Assembly (NCBI RefSeq): GCF_003182075.1
Contig: NZ_QGTH01000004.1
Location: 46,128-110,127 of the forward strand
DNA: 64,000 nt
Direction of reading: 5' to 3'
Origin: Finegoldia magna
GTDB taxonomy: Bacteria; Bacillota; Clostridia; Tissierellales; Peptoniphilaceae
Part shown: positions 17,395 to 26,771 of the stretch, piece by piece
How positions within the stretch are numbered: the first letter of the stretch is position 1
How the letters are laid out: the number at the start of each line of letters is the position of its first letter
Program-made: the position numbers and the translations under genes
Notes under the pieces: generated by a model
What the model was told of the DNA's origin: nothing
Seen by the model: only the letters and a program-made list of their open reading frames with translations
Database searches by the model: none

Positions 17395-18737
17395 GTTATT
17401 TTAAGCGTATTGTCCAATCGGTCGATGATTTCTAAAGCACTTATTATGTTTTTTCTTGCTTTGTAACAATCCAAATTAATATCTACCAATTCATTAATTT
17501 TGTTTATTCTATAAACGATTGAGTTTCTGTGAACATTCAGTCTTTGAGATGCTTTGATTAATGAGCGTTCTTCTACAAGGTAAAAGTATAATGTTCTGAG
17601 AAGGTCTGTGCCATTATTTATATCGTCATATTTTAATTTATAGATGAATTCTGGAACTAATATTTCTATTTCAGAATCCAAGCATACCAAATCATAGATG
17701 ATTTTACAGCAATTATCGTTTATGTTTTCAGTTAATTCTATATTGTTTTCTAAAATTCTTCTAGATAAATCATAAGCTTTTTTCAAATTGAACAGGTTGT
17801 TTTTTAGTGATAATTTAATGCTTTTTAAGTCGTATTTTTCAGTAAAGAAGTTTAAATTTGTCTTTACTGATGAAACATCTTTAATTTTATTATTAGTTAA
17901 TAACACAAGGTATCCTTCTTGCAATACAGAATACATATACATCGGATAATCCAAAACAAATCTGTTACCATGTGAAAACATGTCTTGGTATTTGAATAAA
18001 CCACCTTCGATTTTAATTACATTAATATCGTAATTGTCATCTGTTTTCCAACCTATATTTGCGATATTTTCTTCGTCTTTTTCTGTAATATTTCCAGAAA
18101 TCAAATTCTTAATGGTGCTGTATATGTCTTCTTTCGAATTTATCAGCCCGTTTACATTGTTATAAATATATGTTGAAATTATTTTGGAAATTTTTCTGAA
18201 TTCAAATTCATATTCATCTTCAATAGTTTCAAAAGCGAGATATCCGTACAATTTGCTCAAGCTTTTCTTTTTTATTTCCAACGGATAAATCTTTTTTATA
18301 GTTGAAAAATCAAATGTATTTAGCAACAACTTTTTGTTTGAGTTCAACAGGCATACATTTACATCAAAATAATCTTTTATGATTAAAAGCAAATTATTAA
18401 CGGCCTCACGGTTTGAAATTGTATTGTAAATTCTATTATAGAACTCGGAATGCTCTCGCAAAAATCCATTCACAATTTCGTAAACTTTGAAAATATCATC
18501 TTCTTTTGAATAAATAATATTTGCATTTTCGTTTTCTATGATTTCATCTTCTGCTTTAAAAAAAAGAATATTAGAATTTTTAGGACAAATAATATTTTTG
18601 TCATATTCCATTATGGATAGTGTGTTTTTCTGATCGGAAATACAATTTAACGATATATTGTCGATATCGTTTATTATTTTTATGTCCGAAGAGTCAACCA
18701 ACTCATCCATTTTTTTTACCAATAACTTTATATTCAT
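17379..18737 (-). CDS. PucR/CdaR-type transcriptional regulator
   Basis: A 452-residue protein whose C-terminal 60 residues form the PucR-type helix-turn-helix (LIKASQRLNVHRNSIVYRINKI near 405-427), found in regulators of purine or sugar-diacid catabolism. The N-terminal 375 residues are divergent, perhaps a GAF-like sensor around 90-200 and a degenerate GGDEF-like region after it. ATG 18737 has AAAGGTG before it. No catabolic genes lie nearby, so the regulon is unknown. It is divergent from murJ across 96 bases and convergent with the TPR gene. Confidence 0.75.
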   Translation of the reverse strand: MNIKLLVKKMDELVDSSDIKIINDIDNISLNCISDQKNTLSIMEYDKNIICPKNSNILFFKAEDEIIENENANIIYSKEDDIFKVYEIVNGFLREHSEFYNRIYNTISNREAVNNLLLIIKDYFDVNVCLLNSNKKLLLNTFDFSTIKKIYPLEIKKKSLSKLYGYLAFETIEDEYEFEFRKISKIISTYIYNNVNGLINSKEDIYSTIKNLISGNITEKDEENIANIGWKTDDNYDINVIKIEGGLFKYQDMFSHGNRFVLDYPMYMYSVLQEGYLVLLTNNKIKDVSSVKTNLNFFTEKYDLKSIKLSLKNNLFNLKKAYDLSRRILENNIELTENINDNCCKIIYDLVCLDSEIEILVPEFIYKLKYDDINNGTDLLRTLYFYLVEERSLIKASQRLNVHRNSIVYRINKINELVDINLDCYKARKNIISALEIIDRLDNTLKITEEDI

Positions 18738-18833
18738 CTTATCACCTTTAATTATCGTTAGACCTGTGTTATTATCTATAGTATAAATAATATCACAACC
18801 AACAAATTTTTTAAATATAAACAGGAGATACTT

Positions 18834-20357
18834 ATGAAAAAGACTGCCATTATACTGATGATAATTACACTACTATCAAAAGTCTTAGGATTAGTAAGAG
18901 AAACTACACTGGCATATTTTTTTCCTACAAATGGGCCGGTTGCCAACGCATTTTTGGTTTCACAAATACTGCCGATTACAATAGTAAGCTTGTTTTCAGC
19001 AGGAATTTCAACTTCTTTTATTCCTATATACAATAAAATAGTACACGAAAAGGGAAAGGAAGAAGGCGATATTTTTACATCAAATATCAACAATATAGTT
19101 GTTATTATAATATTAGCATTAATAGTAATACTGGAGATTTTTACACCATCTGTAATTAAAATTTTTGCTCCAGGATTTACTGGATATACAAAAGAATTAA
19201 CTATAAAATTCATGCGATTGACTTTATTGTCAATGATACCGTCCATAATGTCATGTGTATTCAAGGGATATTTGAATGCGAATAATCATTTTGTAGTTCA
19301 AAATTTACAAGGTTTTATAATGAATTTCTTCATTATACTTGCTCTTGTCATTTCCAATAAATACGATAATAATATGATAGTTGGAATTGGTTTGCTATTG
19401 GGAAATGCACTCCAATATTTGCCTTACATATTTATAACGAAAAGAAAGAATTTTAAATATCATAAGATTTTAGATTTTTCAGATAAAAATGTAAAAATGA
19501 TTGTATTACTATCAATTCCGATAATTTTAGGAGTATCGGTAAATCAAATCAATGTTATGGTAGATAAGTCGATAGCATCTACAGTTTCAGCTAATGGTAT
19601 TCCAATTCTAAATTATGCATCAAGGCTTATTGAATTTGTAACTGGTATTGTTATAGCAAATATTTCTGTAATTGTGTATCCTGAATTGTCTAGAAATTTT
19701 ATCGCTAATGATTTGAATAAAATGAAAGATAGCATAATGAAATCAATGTCTATGATTTGTATTTTAGTAATCCCAGCGACAATAGGACTTTTGGTATTAT
19801 CTTATCCTATTACTAAGATGCTATTCTTTAGGGGAGCTTTCACAATGAATGATGTTGATATGACATCAGTTTGTATGTTCTTCTACGCTTTGGGAATCAT
19901 AGGAACTGCTATCAGAGATATTTTGTCGAAATCATTTTATGCCATGAATGATACAAAAACTCCTACGATTAATTCTGTTATTATGGTTGCTATAAATATA
20001 ATAGGAAATATTATTTTATCAAGAATTTTTGGCTTAGTAGGATTAGCAGTAGCGACAAGTTTTGCAAATCTAATTGGAGCAATAATGATAATAATGAGAT
20101 TACACAAAAAAATTGGAGATTTTAGCTCTACAAAATCATCATTTGTAAATATTTTTAAGATGTTGATTTCATCGTTGATAATGGGAGCTTTAGCTTATAT
20201 TACATTTAAAACGACAAATATTAGATTTTCAAATACATTATCATTAATGATGTCTATAATTGTTGCAGGAATTAGTTATTTGAGTTGTATTTTAATTTTT
20301 AAGGTCGATGAACTAAACGAAATTATCGCTTTTTATAAAAACAGAAGAAAAAAATAG
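18834..20357 (+). CDS. murJ: MurJ/MviN-family lipid II flippase
   Basis: A 507-residue polytopic membrane protein with about 14 helices and the MurJ/MOP signature at the N terminus (LLSKVLGLVRETTLAYFFP near 13) and the NDTKTPTINSVIM block near 373. Family knowledge: it flips lipid II for peptidoglycan synthesis. ATG 18834 has AGGAG 5 bases before it. The 96-base gap to the divergent regulator contains AT-rich -10-like sequences in both directions (for example TATAAA at 18782-18787 on the plus strand), but no clear consensus promoter. It is followed by the aspS T-box unit. Confidence 0.92.
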   Translation: MKKTAIILMIITLLSKVLGLVRETTLAYFFPTNGPVANAFLVSQILPITIVSLFSAGISTSFIPIYNKIVHEKGKEEGDIFTSNINNIVVIIILALIVILEIFTPSVIKIFAPGFTGYTKELTIKFMRLTLLSMIPSIMSCVFKGYLNANNHFVVQNLQGFIMNFFIILALVISNKYDNNMIVGIGLLLGNALQYLPYIFITKRKNFKYHKILDFSDKNVKMIVLLSIPIILGVSVNQINVMVDKSIASTVSANGIPILNYASRLIEFVTGIVIANISVIVYPELSRNFIANDLNKMKDSIMKSMSMICILVIPATIGLLVLSYPITKMLFFRGAFTMNDVDMTSVCMFFYALGIIGTAIRDILSKSFYAMNDTKTPTINSVIMVAINIIGNIILSRIFGLVGLAVATSFANLIGAIMIIMRLHKKIGDFSSTKSSFVNIFKMLISSLIMGALAYITFKTTNIRFSNTLSLMMSIIVAGISYLSCILIFKVDELNEIIAFYKNRRKK

Positions 20358-20362
20358 CTGGT

Positions 20363-20391
20363 TTGACAATTGAAAGTTTTTTGAATATAAT
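20363..20391 (+). promoter_or_regulatory. Consensus promoter of the aspS T-box leader
   Basis: A perfect TTGACA at 20363-20368 and a perfect TATAAT at 20386-20391 with a 17-base spacer, 5 bases after murJ ends. The predicted start is near 20398. Confidence 0.88.
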
Positions 20392-20397
20392 TTTGTT

Positions 20398-20596
20398 ATA
20401 AAGACAAAGATAAAAAGAGCGCATTATGATTGATTTTCAGAGAGATAAGGGTTGGTGTGACTTATTATTCATAGTAATTGCAGACATTTTTGAGTCGAAT
20501 TTTCCGCTTAATAGCGTTATAAATTAAAGTGAGGTTTACCTAATTAGGGTGGTACCGCGATTTAACTCGTCCCTTATCATAAGGACGGGTTTTTTA
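20398..20596 (+). promoter_or_regulatory. T-box riboswitch leader, tRNA-Asp specificity
   Basis: The T-box core AGGGTGGTACCGCG lies at 20546-20559. Stem I elements GAGAGATAAGG and GGTGTGAC match the pheS leader nearly base for base. GAC followed by A at 20483-20485, at the 3' side of the presumed specifier loop, is the likely specifier codon for Asp. Uncharged tRNA-Asp should favour antitermination into aspS-tcdA-rseC-glyA. Confidence 0.92.
20565..20596 (+). terminator. T-box-controlled terminator before aspS
   Basis: ACTCGTCC..TT pairs with AAGGACGGGT with one bulged C and a U-G pair, followed by six T residues. Confidence 0.85.
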
Positions 20597-20614
20597 TATT
20601 TTAGGAGGTTTTTT

Positions 20615-22381
20615 ATGAATAGTATGGGAAATCTTAGACGTACTCACATGTGTGGGGAGTTGAGATTAAGTGATGTAAACAAAGAAGTCATTCTTATGGG
20701 ATGGGTTCAAAAAGAAAGAAATTTAGGATCTCTTATCTTTATAGATTTGAGAGATAACACAGGAATAACTCAAATAGCTATAAAGGATGATAACAAAGAG
20801 ATTTTCGATAAAGCAAAAGATGTTAAAAGCGAATATGTTTTATGTGTAAAAGGTGATGTTAGAGAAAGAGAATCAAAAAACAACAACATTCCTACTGGAG
20901 AAATTGAAGTTATAGCTAACGAACTAATTGTTTTGGATACAGCGAATGTTCCACCAATTTACATTAAAGATGATGATAATGCTCAAGAAGCTGTTAGGTT
21001 AAAGTACAGATATTTGGATTTAAGAAAACCTAAATTACAAAATAATTTAAAATTAAGAGCCAAAACTAATAAATTAATTCGTGATTATTTAGATGAAAAT
21101 GGATTTTATGAAATTGAAACTCCATTTTTAGGAAAGCCAACTCCAGAAGGAGCTAGAGATTATTTGGTTGCAAGTAGAGTAAATGAACACAGTTTCTACG
21201 CACTACCACAATCACCACAGTTAATGAAGCAACTTCTTATGATTAGTGGAATGGACAGATACTACCAAATCGTTAAATGTTTCAGAGATGAAGATTTAAG
21301 AGCAAATAGACAACCGGAATTCACTCAAGTGGATATGGAAATGAGTTTTGTTGATCAAGAAGATGTAATGACATTGAATGAAGGCTTGATTAAAAAACTT
21401 TTCAAAGAAATTAGAGGAATTGATATTCCAACTCCTATTAAGAGAATGACTTACGCAGAAGCTATGGAAAGATATGGATGCGATAAGCCAGATTTGAGAT
21501 TTGGATTTGAATTGAAAAATATCACTGAATTAGTAAAAGATTCAGAATTCAAAGTATTCTCAAGTTGTAATGATAAAAACAAAAGCGTTAGATGTATCAA
21601 TATTGGTAATTATGAAAGTGAATACTCACGTAAAAAAATTGACAAATTAGAAAAATTTGTAAAAGAATACGGTGCTAAAGGTTTAAGTTGGATAAGAGTT
21701 CACGATGGAGAAATTCAATCTTCAATTAAAAAATTCTTATCTGATGAAGAAATGAATTCGATAATTGAATCTACAAAAGAAGACGAAAATGCATTAATAT
21801 TTATACTAGCAGACAAAAATGATGTTGTATTTAATGGATTAAGTGCATTAAGAAACAAAATTACAAGAGATATGAATTTGGTTGACAATGATACATTCGA
21901 ATTTGTTTGGATAGTTGATTTCCCATTATTTGAATTCGACGAAGAAGAAAACAGATTTGTAGCAATGCATCACCCATTTACAATGCCAAAAGAAGAAGAC
22001 ATTCAATATTTGTTAACTGACAAGGAAAAAGTAAGAGCTAAAGCTTACGATATTGTATGTAATGGAGACGAAATCGGTGGAGGTTCTATAAGAATTAACA
22101 ATTCTGATTTACAAAAGAAAATGTTCGAAGCATTAGAATTAACTGAAGAAATGATTGAAAACAAATTTGGTTTCTTTGTAGAAGCTTTTAACTATGGAAC
22201 ACCTCCACATGGTGGATTAGCGTATGGTATGGATAGACTTATGATGTTATTAGTTGGAACTGATAATATCAAAGATGTTATAGCATTCCCTAAAACACAA
22301 TCTGCTACAGATTTATTAACTGGTGCTCCATCAAATGTTGACGAGAAACAACTTAAAGAAATTCACATCAAATTAGATTAG
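20615..22381 (+). CDS. aspS: Aspartyl-tRNA synthetase
   Basis: A 588-residue bacterial-type class II AspRS. ATG 20615, with TAGGAGG before it, is the start; a longer in-frame ORF reaches into the T-box hairpin and is not real. The order is an N-terminal OB-fold anticodon domain (GWVQKERNLGSLIFIDLRD near 32), motif 1, motif 2 (FRDEDLRANRQPEFTQVDMEMS near 220), the bacterial insertion domain (about 290-420) and motif 3 (GLAYGMDRLMMLL near 535). Whether it is discriminating or also makes Asp-tRNA-Asn cannot be decided here. It is first in a four-gene operon. Confidence 0.97.
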   Translation: MNSMGNLRRTHMCGELRLSDVNKEVILMGWVQKERNLGSLIFIDLRDNTGITQIAIKDDNKEIFDKAKDVKSEYVLCVKGDVRERESKNNNIPTGEIEVIANELIVLDTANVPPIYIKDDDNAQEAVRLKYRYLDLRKPKLQNNLKLRAKTNKLIRDYLDENGFYEIETPFLGKPTPEGARDYLVASRVNEHSFYALPQSPQLMKQLLMISGMDRYYQIVKCFRDEDLRANRQPEFTQVDMEMSFVDQEDVMTLNEGLIKKLFKEIRGIDIPTPIKRMTYAEAMERYGCDKPDLRFGFELKNITELVKDSEFKVFSSCNDKNKSVRCINIGNYESEYSRKKIDKLEKFVKEYGAKGLSWIRVHDGEIQSSIKKFLSDEEMNSIIESTKEDENALIFILADKNDVVFNGLSALRNKITRDMNLVDNDTFEFVWIVDFPLFEFDEEENRFVAMHHPFTMPKEEDIQYLLTDKEKVRAKAYDIVCNGDEIGGGSIRINNSDLQKKMFEALELTEEMIENKFGFFVEAFNYGTPPHGGLAYGMDRLMMLLVGTDNIKDVIAFPKTQSATDLLTGAPSNVDEKQLKEIHIKLD

Positions 22382-22382
22382 T

Positions 22383-23075
22383 ATGGATAAAAGATTTGAA
22401 AGAACAAAACTTCTAATAGGTGAAAATGACCTAGAAAATATCATCAACTCCAAAGTAGCTGTTATTGGCTGCGGTGGAGTTGGAGGTTTTGCAATAGAAG
22501 CTTTGGCTAGATGTGGAGTAGGAACATTAGCAATAGTAGATTATGATACTATCGATATAACAAACATCAATCGCCAAATTATAGCTTTGGAAGATACTGT
22601 TGGAAATTATAAGGTAGATGAATTTGAAAAAAGAATTCACAGAATTAATCCGAATTGCAAAGTTATTAAATTTAGGGAAAAGTTTGATAATTCTACTGTT
22701 GATTTATTTAATCTTAAAGATTATAATTATGTTATAGACGCTATCGATTTAATATCAGCGAAGCTAGATTTGGCTGAGTATTGCTATAAAAACGATATTA
22801 AGTTGATAAGTTCTATGGGTGCGGGATCGAAACTAAATCCTTTTCTTTTTAGAATTACGGATATTAAAAAGACCCACACTTGTCCAATGGCTAAAGTAAT
22901 GAGAAAAGAGCTAAAAAGAAGAAACGTTGACAAACTTACATGCATTTGGTCTGATGAACAAAGGTCAGGAGAAGTTCTATCTTCAAATGGAAGAAATGCT
23001 CCGGCAAGTATAAGCTTTGTACCTTCATGTGTCGGACTTATGATTGCATCGTATGTTATTAAAGAATTGAGGTAA
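22383..23075 (+). CDS. tcdA: TcdA, tRNA threonylcarbamoyladenosine dehydratase
   Basis: A 230-residue ThiF/E1-like enzyme. It has the ATP-binding VAVIGCGGVGGFAIEALARCG motif near 26, the adenylate-contact NINRQI near 62 and the C-terminal SFVPSCVGLMIASYVI helix of the TcdA/CsdL group. It dehydrates t6A37 to cyclic ct6A in tRNAs that read ANN codons. It starts one base after the aspS stop with no evident ribosome binding site, so it probably depends on translational coupling. Confidence 0.92.
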   Translation: MDKRFERTKLLIGENDLENIINSKVAVIGCGGVGGFAIEALARCGVGTLAIVDYDTIDITNINRQIIALEDTVGNYKVDEFEKRIHRINPNCKVIKFREKFDNSTVDLFNLKDYNYVIDAIDLISAKLDLAEYCYKNDIKLISSMGAGSKLNPFLFRITDIKKTHTCPMAKVMRKELKRRNVDKLTCIWSDEQRSGEVLSSNGRNAPASISFVPSCVGLMIASYVIKELR

Positions 23076-23079
23076 TTTT

Positions 23080-23508
23080 TTGGCAAAAGAAGGAATGGTT
23101 ATAAAAACTGAATCCACAAAAGCATCTGTTCTAATTACTAGAAAAGGAGCTTGTGGTGGTGAAGGTTGTAGCAAATGTTCAGGTTGTGAACATCAAACGC
23201 AAGTTATAGAATGTGCAAACTATATAAGTGCAAAAGTAGGAGATAGAGTCCAAATTTCAGGTGACGATTCTTCAATGCTTAAATATACAGCATTGTTGTA
23301 TTTAATGCCTTTAACATTTTTCCTAATTGCTCTTATATCATCATATTCTATTTTGGAAAATAAAATAGGAAATTTTGAATTAGCATCTTTTGGTATAGGA
23401 CTTGTAGGATTATTAGTTGGCTATATAATTGTAAAATTTATAGATAAAAAATTTGTTGATAAGGACCTAGTTCATATCACGAAAATAATTGGAGGTTTGT
23501 ATGAATAA
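23080..23508 (+). CDS. RseC/MucC-family membrane protein
   Basis: A 142-residue protein starting at TTG 23080, supported by GAGG 7 bases before it; an ATG at 23095 would remove conserved residues. The N-terminal soluble part has the Cys pattern of the family ([12 protein letters not shown] near 24-35) and is followed by two transmembrane helices (about 67-88 and 100-122). RseC proteins occur with Rnf complexes and SoxR reduction, or alone. Here it is between tcdA and glyA, with no Rnf genes, so the role is open. Confidence 0.8.
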   Translation: MAKEGMVIKTESTKASVLITRKGACGGEGCSKCSGCEHQTQVIECANYISAKVGDRVQISGDDSSMLKYTALLYLMPLTFFLIALISSYSILENKIGNFELASFGIGLVGLLVGYIIVKFIDKKFVDKDLVHITKIIGGLYE

Positions 23509-24739
23509 TTGTAGACAAAATTTAGAAAATTTTGACCCAGAGGTATTTGGACATCTAAATGATGAAATCAAAAGACAAGAAGAACATATCGAGTTGATAG
23601 CTTCAGAAAACTTTGTTTCAAAAGCAGTACTTGAAACTATGGGTACTGAGTTAACTAACAAGTATGCTGAAGGATATCCTGGAAAAAGATATTACGGCGG
23701 TTGTGAACATGTTGATAAAATAGAACAATTAGCTATAGATAGATTAAAAGAATTATTTAATGCAGATCATGCTAACGTTCAACCTCACTGTGGAGCAAAT
23801 GCTAATATTGCTGTATATGTTGCAGTTTTAAAACCTGGAGATACAGTATTAGGTATGAGATTAACAGAAGGTGGACACTTAACTCATGGATCACCAGTAA
23901 ATATGTCTGGTAAATTCTATAATTTCGTAGATTACGGTGTAGATCCTGAAACTGAAACTATCGATTATGAAAACGTTCGTGAATTAGCTTTAAAACACAA
24001 ACCTAAATTAATCGTAGCTGGTGCTTCTGCATATCCAAGAGTTATAGATTTCAAAAAATTCAGAGAAATTGCAGATGAAGTTGGAGCATATTTAATGGTA
24101 GATATGGCTCACATTGCTGGATTAGTAGCTACTGGAGATCATCCAAGTCCAGTTCCTTATGCAGATTTTGTAACTACAACTACACATAAAACATTAAGAG
24201 GACCAAGAGGTGGAGCTATACTTTGTAAGGAAGAACACAAAAAATTATTAGACAAATCAGTATTCCCAGGATTCCAAGGTGGCCCATTAGAACACATTAT
24301 TGCAGCAAAAGCAGTGTGCTTCAAAGAAGATTTGCAACCAGAATTTAAAGAATACACTCATCAAATTTTGAAGAATGCAAAAGCCATGGAAAAAGTATTC
24401 TTAGATAATGATGTAAGATTAGTTTCAGGTGGTACAGATAACCACTTACTATTAATCGATTGCAGAAGCTTTGATATGACTGGTAAAGAAGCAGAAGCGT
24501 TATTAAGTGAAGTTAATATTACAACTAACAAGAACACTATTCCTAACGATCCAGAAACACCATTTGTAACTAGTGGTATTAGAATTGGTACACCAGCTAT
24601 TACAACTAGAGGATTAAAAGAAGTAGAAGCCGCAAAAGTAGCGGAATTTATGTTAGACGCATTAAAGAAACGTAGACCTGCTGAAGAAATCAAAAAAGAC
24701 GTTGTAGAATTGATGAAACAATTCCCAATCAATAGATAA
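23501..24739 (+). CDS. glyA: Serine hydroxymethyltransferase
   Basis: Pyridoxal-phosphate enzyme that interconverts serine and glycine and supplies one-carbon units. Length is 412 residues from ATG 23501, with GGAGG in front; it overlaps the previous gene by 8 bases. The PLP lysine lies in the [14 protein letters not shown] motif near 225-237, and the family blocks [11 protein letters not shown] near 28 and [15 protein letters not shown] near 51 are intact. It is the last gene of the aspS operon, so its expression may follow tRNA-Asp charging. Confidence 0.97.
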   Translation: MNNCRQNLENFDPEVFGHLNDEIKRQEEHIELIASENFVSKAVLETMGTELTNKYAEGYPGKRYYGGCEHVDKIEQLAIDRLKELFNADHANVQPHCGANANIAVYVAVLKPGDTVLGMRLTEGGHLTHGSPVNMSGKFYNFVDYGVDPETETIDYENVRELALKHKPKLIVAGASAYPRVIDFKKFREIADEVGAYLMVDMAHIAGLVATGDHPSPVPYADFVTTTTHKTLRGPRGGAILCKEEHKKLLDKSVFPGFQGGPLEHIIAAKAVCFKEDLQPEFKEYTHQILKNAKAMEKVFLDNDVRLVSGGTDNHLLLIDCRSFDMTGKEAEALLSEVNITTNKNTIPNDPETPFVTSGIRIGTPAITTRGLKEVEAAKVAEFMLDALKKRRPAEEIKKDVVELMKQFPINR

Positions 24740-24744
24740 ATTTT

Positions 24745-24788
24745 AAGCTAATACTAGACAAAAGTTTAGTATTAGCTTTATTTTTTTG
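24745..24788 (+). terminator. Intrinsic terminator after glyA
   Basis: A perfect 12-base-pair stem, AAGCTAATACTA at 24745-24756 with TAGTATTAGCTT at 24767-24778, is followed by TTATTTTTTT. Confidence 0.92.
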
Positions 24789-24796
24789 ATGAAATA

Positions 24797-24833
24797 TTGT
24801 ATATTTGACACATTTTATGGTATCATTTATAGA
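24797..24833 (+). promoter_or_regulatory. Promoter region of der
   Basis: TTGACA at 24805-24810 is 17 bases from TATAGA at 24828-24833. A second, weaker combination is TTGTAT at 24797 with TATCAT at 24821. Either gives a very short leader before the der site GAGGTG. Confidence 0.6.
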
Positions 24834-24849
24834 GAAATGAGGTGATAAC

Positions 24850-26166
24850 ATGGCAAAACCAGTTGTTGCTATTGTAGGAAGAGCTAATGTAGGAAAATCT
24901 ACATTATTCAATAAATTAATAAAGAAAAGAATCGCCATCACTCAAGATGATCCAGGTGTTACAAGAGATAGATTGTATATGGAAGCTGAGTGGCAAAATA
25001 AATATTTTACAGTTGTAGATACAGGTGGTTTGGAACCAAAAAGTAATGAAATCATTACTAAAAATATTAAAAAACAAACAGAACTTGCTATTGAAACTGC
25101 AGATGTTATTTTGTTTATGGTTGACGGTAAACAAGGTATCACTCCAATTGATATGGAAGTTGCCGATATGCTTAGAAGAACGAAAAAAAGCGTAATTTTA
25201 GTTGTAAATAAAATTGATCACATCAAACAACAGGACAATGTATATGATTTTTATAATCTAGGATTTTATGAAATATTTCCAATAAGTGCTTCAAATTCTA
25301 TGGGGCTTGGAGATTTACTAGAAGCTGTTGTTTCAAAATTTGATGATAATTCAAATACAGAATCTGATGAGGATATTACAAAAGTTTGCCTGATTGGAAA
25401 ACCAAATGTTGGTAAAAGTTCTTTGATTAATAACTTATTAAACGAAGAAAGAATGATAGTTACTGATATTGCAGGAACGACGAGAGATGCCATAGATTCC
25501 AAGATTAATTACAAGGGAAATGAGTATATATTTATAGATACAGCAGGACTTAGAAAAAGAAAAAAGATTGACACAGAAGTTGAGAGATATTCTGTTGTAA
25601 GGACTTTGTCAGCGATTGATAGGTCTGATATTTGTGTTTTAATGATAGATGCCACTGAAGGTGTTAGCGAACAAGATACTAAAATCTTGGGTTATGCTCA
25701 TGATCAGGGTAAAGCTATGATTATTCTTGTGAATAAATGGGATCTTGTTGAAAAACAAACTAACACTATGAATGATTTCAAAAAAGATATCAGAACTAAA
25801 TTGGGATTTGTAATGTATGTTCCTATAGTGTTCATTAGTGTAAAAGAAAACAAAAGAATCGATACTTTGTTTACTGAAATCGAAAAAGTAGATAATAATT
25901 ATTCTATGAGAATTAGCACAGGTGTTTTAAATGATTTAATATCAAAAGCTGTTTTATTAAATCCACCACCATCAGATAAAGGTGTTCGTTTGAAAATCTT
26001 TTATATCACTCAGATAGAAGCCAGACCACCAAAATTTTTGGTTTTCATAAATAGAAATGATTTGATGCATTTTTCATACCAAAGATATATTGAAAATCAG
26101 CTAAGGGAAAACTTTAGCTTTGAAGGTGTTCCTTTGCAATTTGAATTTAAGACAAGGGGAAAATAG
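24850..26166 (+). CDS. der: Der (EngA), double-GTPase ribosome assembly factor
   Basis: A 438-residue protein with two tandem GTPase domains: G1 motifs GRANVGKST near 10 and GKPNVGKSS near 183, DxxG motifs DTGGL and DTAGL, NKID/NKWD for base specificity, and a C-terminal KH-like domain (from about 355). It is needed for 50S subunit maturation. RBS GAGGTG precedes ATG 24850. plsY begins on the last base of its stop codon. Confidence 0.97.
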   Translation: MAKPVVAIVGRANVGKSTLFNKLIKKRIAITQDDPGVTRDRLYMEAEWQNKYFTVVDTGGLEPKSNEIITKNIKKQTELAIETADVILFMVDGKQGITPIDMEVADMLRRTKKSVILVVNKIDHIKQQDNVYDFYNLGFYEIFPISASNSMGLGDLLEAVVSKFDDNSNTESDEDITKVCLIGKPNVGKSSLINNLLNEERMIVTDIAGTTRDAIDSKINYKGNEYIFIDTAGLRKRKKIDTEVERYSVVRTLSAIDRSDICVLMIDATEGVSEQDTKILGYAHDQGKAMIILVNKWDLVEKQTNTMNDFKKDIRTKLGFVMYVPIVFISVKENKRIDTLFTEIEKVDNNYSMRISTGVLNDLISKAVLLNPPPSDKGVRLKIFYITQIEARPPKFLVFINRNDLMHFSYQRYIENQLRENFSFEGVPLQFEFKTRGK

Positions 26167-26762
26167 TGAATTATTTATATTTTATTGTCCTTGGAATAAT
26201 ATGTTATTTCATAGGTAATATAAGTGGTTCTATTGTGCTTTCTAAGTTGATTTATAAACAGGATATAAGAAATTATGGAAGCAAAAATGCAGGTGCAACG
26301 AATGCTTTAAGAGTTTATGGAGTGAAGTTTGGTTTGGCAACTTTTTTGATTGATTTCTTAAAAGGATTATTGTCTGCATATTTGGGCTTTAAATTTTTCG
26401 GCAGTTTAGGTATACTAGTATGTGGGCTTTTATGTGTAGTAGGACATATATTACCAGTTATTTATAATTTTAAAGGTGGAAAGGGCATTGCGACATCTTT
26501 CGGTGTTTTATTGTTTGCCCAACCTTTACAAATTTTATTTTTATTAATATTGTTTTTAATAGTTGTACTTATAACTAAATATGTTTCACTCGGAAGCATA
26601 ATAGGATGTGTTTCAGCTGTTATTTATGGATTAATTTACATTAGAAAAGACTTTTACATTGGTTTAATTTATATTTTGCTAGGAATAATATCATTATTCA
26701 AGCATAGATCCAATTTAAATAGATTGATTCATGGAAAAGAAAGTAAATTAGGTAAAAATTAG
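26166..26762 (+). CDS. plsY: PlsY, acyl-phosphate:glycerol-3-phosphate acyltransferase
   Basis: A membrane enzyme of 198 residues that makes lysophosphatidic acid from acyl-phosphate. The GTG start at 26166 shares a G with the der TAG and has AGGGG upstream. Family motifs are present: NISGSIVLSKL near 18, GSKNAGATNALR near 38 and GGKGIATSFG near 104, in a protein with about five helices. It works with PlsX (28.3 kb) and PlsC (48.1 kb) in phospholipid synthesis. In many Firmicutes der-plsY is followed by gpsA; here ackA takes that place. Confidence 0.95.
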   Translation: MNYLYFIVLGIICYFIGNISGSIVLSKLIYKQDIRNYGSKNAGATNALRVYGVKFGLATFLIDFLKGLLSAYLGFKFFGSLGILVCGLLCVVGHILPVIYNFKGGKGIATSFGVLLFAQPLQILFLLILFLIVVLITKYVSLGSIIGCVSAVIYGLIYIRKDFYIGLIYILLGIISLFKHRSNLNRLIHGKESKLGKN

Positions 26763-26771
26763 GAGGAAAAA

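Noticed and set aside
18776..19264. A 162-codon minus-strand ORF opposite murJ
   Set aside because: It is the mirror of a clear MurJ coding frame, shows no protein family pattern and lacks a ribosome binding site.
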